Below, piece by piece: positions 58,903-64,000 of a stretch of DNA of 64,000 nucleotides (position 1 is the first letter of the stretch; the number at the start of each line of letters is the position of its first letter). A program made the translations under genes and the position numbers. This DNA comes from Clostridiales bacterium GWF2_38_85 (GTDB lineage Bacteria; Bacillota; Clostridia; Oscillospirales; CAG-382): the NCBI GenBank assembly GCA_001797275.1, contig MGOY01000031.1, positions 1 to 64,000 on the forward strand, read 5' to 3'. Under the pieces are notes generated by a model. The model was not told the DNA's origin. It ran no database searches and worked only from the letters and a program-made list of their open reading frames with translations.

Positions 58903-60225
58903 ATGAAAAAGTTGCGTATAACAGCATTTTTGCTTGCTCTTTGTATGATTTTTGCGGGTAGTGTCTGTGCAGCGGACATCTCGCCATCAATTTCTGTAAT
59001 CAGACAGCATTCAACTTTGACAAAATGCGGCATATCCGGTAGTGATATATCCTTCACTGTTTCTGATTTCGAAAATACTCTCGGAATCAAGGGTTTGAAA
59101 TATATAACGATTACCGAACTGCCGGTCATAGAACAGGGGGTATTGAAGCTCGGGGGTATTGATATAATCGAAAATCAGACTATCCCACGCAGCAGTATTC
59201 CGTTTGTCAAATTTGTACCAAAACAATCGGAGACAGCATATGCTGCCAATTTTGCATTCACCAGTACCGCAAGCGGCTGGGAAGACATGGATGTAAAGTG
59301 TGTCATAAATGTTCTTCCGACTATAAACTTTTCGCCTATAGCGGGGGGCTGCACATTCGAAACAGTGCAGGGAGTCGCAGCCATTGATACTCTTGCAGCA
59401 TATGATCCCGACAGCGATACAATGGTTTTTGAGATTACCTCATATCCCAAAAACGGCACGCTGACACTTGTTGATGCGACTGCAGGAAGTTTTGTTTATA
59501 CACCAAAGGACAAATATAAGGGAAAAGACGCATTCAAGTATAAAGTCACGGATGTATATGGAAATATTTCAAAGGAAGCAACAGCTGAAATTCAGGTTGA
59601 TAAAAACGTAGCACAATTAGTTTATGCTGATATGCAGGGGCATTGGGCTCATTCTGCAGCAATAAAGCTTGCTGGACTGGGAATTGCCTGTCATGAAGAA
59701 ATTGCAGGGGTATATTACTTTGAGCCTGAAAAGGCGATGAGCAGAGGCAATTTTGCTGTTATGCTTTTAATGGCAGCGAGTTACGGCGATAAACTTGAAC
59801 CTGTTTCTTCAACAGGATTCGCAGATGATGATTTAATACCTGTTTCTCAGAAAGCATATATTGCACTTGCAAAGGAACTTGGTATTGTTACGCCTAAGCT
59901 GGGTGAAGATGGGAAAGCATATCTTCAACCAAATGCTGAATTAACAAGGGCAGAAGCAGCGGTTATGATCAGCAAGTTGTTGAATCTCGAGAGCAATGCG
60001 AGTCTTGCTACCTTCTCGGACAGTGAAACAATTCCTGCTGAAGCGGTAAAATATATTGCAGCACTCTATGAAGAAGGTATAATGAGCGGAGTTGACAAGA
60101 CAACAATGGCACCAAACGAAATATTTGACCGAGCACAGACTGCAGCTGTTTTAGTCCGTGTAATAGAATATCTTGATGAAAAAGATGATAGCGGTGGAAT
60201 TTTGTCTTGGTTCGGTTTAAGATAA
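58903..60225 (+). CDS. S-layer homology (SLH) protein with Ig/cadherin-like domain
   Basis: 440 residues from ATG 58903 (GGAAGGAAAG upstream). Signal peptide (KKLRITAFLLALCMIFAGSV, cleaved after CAA). Residues ~30-155 are beta-rich; ~155-255 form a cadherin/Big_9-like domain (AAYDPDSDTMVFEITSYPKN, GSFVYTPKDKYKGKDAFKYK); ~255-430 carry three SLH motifs (YADMQGHWAHSAAIKLAGLG, FADDDLIPVSQKAYIALAKE, FSDSETIPAEAVKYIAALYE) which bind pyruvylated secondary wall polymers. It is thus a cell-wall-bound surface protein. No enzyme domain is seen. Confidence 0.9.
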   Translation: MKKLRITAFLLALCMIFAGSVCAADISPSISVIRQHSTLTKCGISGSDISFTVSDFENTLGIKGLKYITITELPVIEQGVLKLGGIDIIENQTIPRSSIPFVKFVPKQSETAYAANFAFTSTASGWEDMDVKCVINVLPTINFSPIAGGCTFETVQGVAAIDTLAAYDPDSDTMVFEITSYPKNGTLTLVDATAGSFVYTPKDKYKGKDAFKYKVTDVYGNISKEATAEIQVDKNVAQLVYADMQGHWAHSAAIKLAGLGIACHEEIAGVYYFEPEKAMSRGNFAVMLLMAASYGDKLEPVSSTGFADDDLIPVSQKAYIALAKELGIVTPKLGEDGKAYLQPNAELTRAEAAVMISKLLNLESNASLATFSDSETIPAEAVKYIAALYEEGIMSGVDKTTMAPNEIFDRAQTAAVLVRVIEYLDEKDDSGGILSWFGLR

Positions 60226-60234
60226 ACTAATTTT

Positions 60235-60265
60235 AAGCGATGGGTTTTGATCCATCGCTTTTCTT
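60235..60265 (+). terminator. Terminator after the SLH gene
   Basis: AAGCGATGG / CCATCGCTT then TTCTTTTT. Confidence 0.85.
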
Positions 60266-60275
60266 TTTGCAATTA

Positions 60276-60304
60276 TTGACTTATTACTTCACGTGTGGTA
60301 AACT
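60276..60304 (+). promoter_or_regulatory. Promoter of the multi-spanning membrane protein gene
   Basis: TTGACT at 60276-60281 and TAAACT at 60299-60304, 17-bp spacer. Confidence 0.55.
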
Positions 60305-60346
60305 AAACATATAAAGAAAAACAGAATAAAAAGAGGAGGAATAATT

Positions 60347-61204
60347 TTGAATACTCAGAAAATTGACTTTTCTGCAAAAAGGAAACCCTCCAGGGCAACA
60401 TATTATTCATATCTTGTTTTACTTTTGATTTTTCTTGGGCTGATTGCTTTTCTTGCAATTAAAATTTGGGCAACGGGTTTTATCGGCAAACCGCAATATG
60501 TTTCACGCCAGGAGATTATAACAATTATCGTATATTCGCTGGCACTGTTTGTTCCAATATTATTAAACCCGTTTATGACTAAGTTGAAAAATTATATCAA
60601 GCTGACTGTTGTACTCGGGACAATATGTATTGTTTTCGTGGTTGTGCAATCAATCTGGTATAGTTTCAACTTCAACTTCAAAATTTTTTTTAATGATGTT
60701 ATCTGGATTCTTATTTTATTTGGGATTGACAGGTTGATATACATTTTTCTCGACACATCAAATCCAATAATTCAAAAAATTCATGATAAGAATAACAAAG
60801 TACAGGGTAATATCAAAGAGCCAAAGATATATTTTGTAACACTGTTGATTTCAACTGTGTTATTCGCGGCATTAACAGTTTTCGTTATAATTAAAACAAT
60901 ATCGAATGATGGCAGCTATTCAATATTACTTTCGGTAACAATTCCATTCCTTGTCTTGAGTATAATGGAATATATATTTCGGTGGAAAGCTAACAGAAAA
61001 AGCATAATACTGATAACTCAAGCAAGTACTTCTGTTGTTATTTACATAACAATATCAATTTATTATAATATTCATAATGAAAAAATCGGAGATATACTGT
61101 ATAATGAAGTCATGTCAAGCGATTTTATTGGCATGATAGTATATGGGATGTTTATCAGCTGGACAATATTATCCTATCTTGACGGTATTAGAAAACAGAA
61201 TTAA
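60347..61204 (+). CDS. Hypothetical multi-spanning membrane protein
   Basis: 285 residues from a TTG start with GAGGAGG 9 nt upstream. After a basic front (FSAKRKPSRATYYS) come about eight hydrophobic helices arranged as two groups separated by a polar stretch (IIQKIHDKNNKVQGNIKEPK). No family is recognised and no charged residues of transport significance stand out. Monocistronic between a promoter and a terminator. Confidence 0.6.
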   Translation: MNTQKIDFSAKRKPSRATYYSYLVLLLIFLGLIAFLAIKIWATGFIGKPQYVSRQEIITIIVYSLALFVPILLNPFMTKLKNYIKLTVVLGTICIVFVVVQSIWYSFNFNFKIFFNDVIWILILFGIDRLIYIFLDTSNPIIQKIHDKNNKVQGNIKEPKIYFVTLLISTVLFAALTVFVIIKTISNDGSYSILLSVTIPFLVLSIMEYIFRWKANRKSIILITQASTSVVIYITISIYYNIHNEKIGDILYNEVMSSDFIGMIVYGMFISWTILSYLDGIRKQN

Positions 61205-61221
61205 AACATGATCAAAACAAT

Positions 61222-61252
61222 AGCGATGCAGATTTAGTTGCATCGCTTTTTT
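61222..61252 (+). terminator. Terminator
   Basis: AGCGATGCA / TGCATCGCT followed by TTTTTA. Confidence 0.9.
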
Positions 61253-61420
61253 ATGATTTTTTTGAAGACCATAATTATTATCGATTATGATATTAGCAGG
61301 TATGATTTTGAAAGCAGACTGCCTAAAATTAATCCTGCAATGTAAATCAACTTTTTCAATTTCTATAAAAAATAAGTAAAAACTATTTAAAGATTTCCTA
61401 TCTGTTTGATTTGTAATTTA

Positions 61421-61771
61421 TTATTCCATCATTCCGCCTTCAACATAACTAACTGGGAGAATGAACATTATTCCGGTATTCGGTTTTGAAAGATCACCGA
61501 CAACATTTCTTATAACACTGCGTGCAACAGGAACTTTACTTTCATCAAGCACCATAAATATAGTTCTGCTGTCAACTATATCATCAGATAGCATAGCGCG
61601 AAGCGATGCAATGATATAACTATCATCTTTATTACTTGCAAGTGTATGTGCCATGCCTGTGGTATTGATGATTGTAGCACCTTTTATCCCTGCTGCATTA
61701 AACTCAATAAGTAGGGTTTCAAGTACTTCAACTTTGTTCAAAACAAGAACTAATAGTTGTGTATTTTTCAT
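61421..61771 (-). CDS. PII-like (GlnB-type fold) protein
   Basis: 116 residues; AAAGGA before ATG. The sequence follows a PII/ferredoxin-like trimer: NTQLLVLVLNKVEVLETLLI, EFNAAGIKGATIINTTGMAH, then DDIVDSRTIFMVLDESKVPV, SVIRNVVGDLSKPNTGIMFI. The T-loop region is shortened and the uridylylation Tyr is absent, so this is a PII-like rather than a classical nitrogen PII. It follows mgtC-like by 31 nt in one operon and may regulate that membrane protein by binding a nucleotide or metabolite (inference). Confidence 0.75.
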   Translation of the reverse strand: MKNTQLLVLVLNKVEVLETLLIEFNAAGIKGATIINTTGMAHTLASNKDDSYIIASLRAMLSDDIVDSRTIFMVLDESKVPVARSVIRNVVGDLSKPNTGIMFILPVSYVEGGMME

Positions 61772-61802
61772 TTAAGTAAAATCCTTTCTTTTGTAATATA
61801 TT

Positions 61803-62519
61803 TTATTCGTTTTCGTCAGAAGTTTCTTTGAGTGATGCAGAAATTATGCAGCTTTGCTTCATCAGATTAACCATTGTGGTATTATTGTCAACATTGTTCT
61901 CCATTATTACTCCAAGAGATAGGGCAATTGTATCGTCTTCCCCGTTTGCTGAGTTAAAGCTGACCGAGTCTATATCAATAGACCATGAGGAAAGTAGATT
62001 TGTTATGTATTCAATATCATTGCGGCTCTTTAGCTTTATTTTGAGAACTGCGGTTCCGCAATGTCTCTTTTTATAGGATCTATTTATCTTTCTGAAAAGA
62101 GTCATTGTAATAAATATAGCAATAAAGGCAATAACTGCACCGCTATAGAAACCGGCACCAATTGCAAGTCCCATAATAGCATTAGCCCAAAGTCCGGCAG
62201 CTGTTGTTACTCCTCTGATATGACCTGCACCAAATATAATTGTACCTGCACCAAGGAAACCGATACCGCTGATAACCTGAGCAGCTAATCTCGCAGGGTC
62301 GGTGTTGTATGCTTCTGACATATATATACCAATCATCATAGCCAATGCGCTTGCAAGACTAACTAAGATATGTGTTCTGAATCCGGCAGGATGTCGCTTG
62401 CTCTCACGGTCAAGGCCTATAACTCCGGAAAAGACTATCGCCATAATTATGCGAAGCAGAATCGACCAGATATTCAGTTCTGTAAAAGTATTGTTGAAAA
62501 AATCAATAAAGCTTTGCAT
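61803..62519 (-). CDS. MgtC/SapB family membrane protein
   Basis: 238 residues from ATG 62519, behind AAGGATGGGG (the ATG at 62531 lies inside that site). Five membrane helices with the MgtC signature: IVFSGVIGLDRESKRHPAGF, RTHILVSLASALAMMIGIYM, QVISGIGFLGAGTIIFGAGH and IRGVTTAAGLWANAIMGLAI. The C-terminal ~80 residues form an ACT-like domain (VLKIKLKSRNDIEYITNLLS). MgtC proteins affect magnesium or ATP-synthase homeostasis. Operon with a PII-like gene. Confidence 0.9.
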   Translation of the reverse strand: MQSFIDFFNNTFTELNIWSILLRIIMAIVFSGVIGLDRESKRHPAGFRTHILVSLASALAMMIGIYMSEAYNTDPARLAAQVISGIGFLGAGTIIFGAGHIRGVTTAAGLWANAIMGLAIGAGFYSGAVIAFIAIFITMTLFRKINRSYKKRHCGTAVLKIKLKSRNDIEYITNLLSSWSIDIDSVSFNSANGEDDTIALSLGVIMENNVDNNTTMVNLMKQSCIISASLKETSDENE

Positions 62520-62630
62520 AAATAACCCCATCCTTAAATATATTTTAAATTAAAAATTATTACAATAGTTTTCTGGTGAAAAATTATAATTTCTAAATTA
62601 TTTTGAAAAATTGAATCAAGATTCGTTTAT

Positions 62631-62736
62631 TATATTAAACTAACAAATGAATATTGATTTGATCATTCGATAAGAAACCGAAAATCATAGATTTTTTATC
62701 GAATGGATGATGTAATTCATTTGTTGGTTTAATATA
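62631..62736. repeat. ~105-bp palindromic repeat, best-preserved copy
   Basis: Left end TATATTAAACTAACAAATGA and right end TCATTTGTTGGTTTAATATA; inner arms CATTCGATAA / TTATCGAATG; 106 bp. Confidence 0.85.
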
Positions 62737-62765
62737 GTTTAACAGTATAATCACAAAGCTGAGAT

Positions 62766-63560
62766 TTATTCAAGATTAAACAAATGCTTTGCGTTTGCAT
62801 AATATATTTTATTTTTTTCCTCTTCATTTAATGCCAACCTGTCAAAAAGTATAAATGCTTCATATGTAGATCTGAGAGGGTAGTCGCTGCCAAACATAAT
62901 TCTGTCGACACCATGGCATCTGATTTGATTCAAAACGTGTTCTTCCGACAAAAGCGGTAATGCATCCGAAGTATCCATATAAACATTGGTACCGTAAAGA
63001 ACCTTTTCGGCTTCACCCCATGCACGATATCCGCCCATGTGAGCAGCAATCACTGTCAACTCAGGTACTTTGTTGATCACATTATAAAGTCTTGTTGGTG
63101 AAGATGCATCGGTGTTTTCGTCCCCGACATGAAACAAAATCGGAAGACCAAGTTCAGCTGCAATCTTATAAAGCGGTAGCATTTCAGGCATATCAATATT
63201 AAAATGCTGAAAGTCGGGATGCAGCTTTAATCCCTTCGCACCTTCAGCTTTTATCCTGACAAGCTCTGCTTCCATGTTTTCGCCCAGTGGGTGAATTGAG
63301 CAGAGAGGTATGAATTTTGGGTTGAGCTTTGCTTCTTCCAGAATCCTGTTGTTTCCGCTTGCAACGTTTTCGGGTTTTAATGCTGCTGATGAAATAATAA
63401 AGTATTTGACATCGATTATTTTTGCCTTCTCAAGCAGCATGTTGACTGTACCGTTGCATTCCATGTTTATGCCGTAATAATTGCCAACTGTGTCGGTTGC
63501 ACGTTGCGCGACCTTATCGGGAAACACATGAACATGGGTATCTATAATCTTCCTTGACAT
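62766..63560 (-). CDS. Amidohydrolase family protein (metal-dependent TIM barrel)
   Basis: 264 residues; GAAGGA upstream. KIIDTHVHVFPDKVAQRATD carries the H-x-H metal site; GAKGLKLHPDFQHF, LPILFHVGDEN, VIAAHMGGYRAWGEAEKVL and IMFGSDYPLRST (final Asp) follow in the amidohydrolase_2 order. These hydrolases or decarboxylases act on small carboxylic or cyclic substrates; the substrate is unknown. No partner genes alongside. Confidence 0.85.
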   Translation of the reverse strand: MSRKIIDTHVHVFPDKVAQRATDTVGNYYGINMECNGTVNMLLEKAKIIDVKYFIISSAALKPENVASGNNRILEEAKLNPKFIPLCSIHPLGENMEAELVRIKAEGAKGLKLHPDFQHFNIDMPEMLPLYKIAAELGLPILFHVGDENTDASSPTRLYNVINKVPELTVIAAHMGGYRAWGEAEKVLYGTNVYMDTSDALPLLSEEHVLNQIRCHGVDRIMFGSDYPLRSTYEAFILFDRLALNEEEKNKIYYANAKHLFNLE

Positions 63561-63628
63561 CGGATTTAGTTTTTCCTTCTTTCAAAATGAAAGTAATATT
63601 ATTTTACATAATGCAAATTAGTATAAAA

Positions 63629-63704
63629 AGCCAAAGGAGTGCACCATAAAGAATGTTAATAATTCTTTGCATTCTTCTGGGTGCTTTGCAACCTCTGGCT
63701 TTTA
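63629..63704 (-). terminator. Long hairpin between the last two genes
   Basis: On the minus strand AAAAGCCAGAGG ... CCTTTGGCTTTTT with inner GCACCC / GGTGC pairing; the T-run lies on the amidohydrolase side, so it terminates the CD1247-type gene. Confidence 0.7.
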
Positions 63705-63808
63705 AATATGAAATCAATAAAAGAATTTTGATTTTATTATGCTATATAAGCCGTAAAGTAAAGGTTTTTATATAATAGTTAACATAATTCATTTGTTGTT
63801 TTCATATA
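63705..63808. repeat. ~105-bp palindromic repeat, diverged copy
   Basis: Left end AATATGAAATCAATAAAAGA (three changes from the copy at 33117) and right end TTCATTTGTTGTTTTCATATA. Ends 10 nt before the stop codon of the next gene. Confidence 0.6.
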
Positions 63809-63818
63809 AAATTTTGCT

Positions 63819-64000
63819 TTAGCTTTTTTTCTCGTCTTCTGCTGCTTCGTCGACTTTTATCATCTCGAAGCAGTGCGGGCATACGATTTCATCATCTTCA
63901 AAGGAGTTGTCGATGTAGACATCTTCTCCACAATGAGGGCATTCGAGTGCGCGAAATTCGGTAGCTTCATCATCCTCATCTTCGTCCTCATTGTCATATT
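63819..64000 (-). CDS. CD1247-type zinc-ribbon protein (5' part cut off)
   Basis: The last 60 residues are in the window. They show an acidic run (DNEDEDEDDEATEF), a tetracysteine zinc site (LECPHCGEDVYIDNSFEDDE then IVCPHCFEMIKVDE) and an acidic tail. Proteins with this C-terminus and a helical CD1247 N-terminal domain are common in Clostridia. Function not known. The start lies beyond the window edge. Confidence 0.7.
   Translation of the reverse strand, partial: YDNEDEDEDDEATEFRALECPHCGEDVYIDNSFEDDEIVCPHCFEMIKVDEAAEDEKKS

Noticed and set aside
1-64000. tRNA or rRNA genes
   Set aside because: No cloverleaf-type or rRNA sequence was recognised in any intergenic region by eye; a covariance search would be decisive.

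Overview
The window reads as part of the chromosome of an AT-rich, low-GC, anaerobic Gram-positive bacterium of the class Clostridia, most likely an Oscillospirales-like lineage. The support is the AGGAGG-type ribosome binding sites, a WhiA regulator, the infC-rpmI-rplT operon, a CD1247-type zinc-ribbon protein, an S-layer-homology protein, a QueT transporter and oligopeptide ABC genes. The genus cannot be fixed from the sequence. No rRNA, tRNA or CRISPR array was found.

Layout. 1-4.3 kb: an array of displaced Rhs (YD-repeat) C-terminal cassettes. Three copies of the same Rhs core each end in a different tip, with small candidate immunity genes between them; the first two cassettes carry disabling mutations. 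4.4-10.3 kb: accessory genes, namely an AraC-type regulator fused to a degenerate GyrB-like ATPase domain, a decayed IS3-family element next to a broken DUF6076-like gene, a GNAT acetyltransferase, a beta-helix glycosidase-like protein and a Qnr/MfpA-like pentapeptide-repeat protein. 10.3-18.4 kb: a complete type IV pilus assembly operon (pilin, prepilin peptidase, PilC, PilM, PilN, PilO, three prepilin-like proteins, PilB ATPase) behind a strong promoter and an internal terminator or attenuator. 18.5-31.3 kb: zinc-ribbon membrane proteins, a phosphoesterase, a surface-anchored GHL10-type glycosidase, an HD-GYP c-di-GMP phosphodiesterase, a very large sigma-like regulator, an MFS exporter, a GyrI-like protein and two unknown genes. 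31.3-41.8 kb: a radical SAM DNA-repair-like protein, a thioesterase, an ArsR-like regulator, queT with a dCMP deaminase, rimI-tsaD, isocitrate dehydrogenase, and murB-whiA. 41.8-46.8 kb: an orphan sugar-type binding lipoprotein, a cysteine desulfurase with a DUF3343 protein, infC-rpmI-rplT with its leader, and rpsU. 46.9-58 kb: a sodium symporter and an oligopeptide ABC system (oppA then oppBCDF) with a second, convergent oppA. 58-64 kb: an SLH protein, membrane proteins, MgtC with a PII-like protein, an amidohydrolase and a CD1247-type protein cut by the window edge.

The most interesting non-genic structure is of two kinds. (1) Six full-length copies and at least one half copy of a ~105-bp palindromic, MITE-like intergenic repeat lie between 18.5 and 63.8 kb; one copy supplies the stop codon of a transporter gene. 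(2) Two unrelated-looking intergenic sequences (30901-30993 and 36042-36147) fold into the same multi-stem RNA architecture with compensatory base changes. Also notable are a DnaA-box cluster at 38445-38561 and an infC gene that appears to start at AUC.
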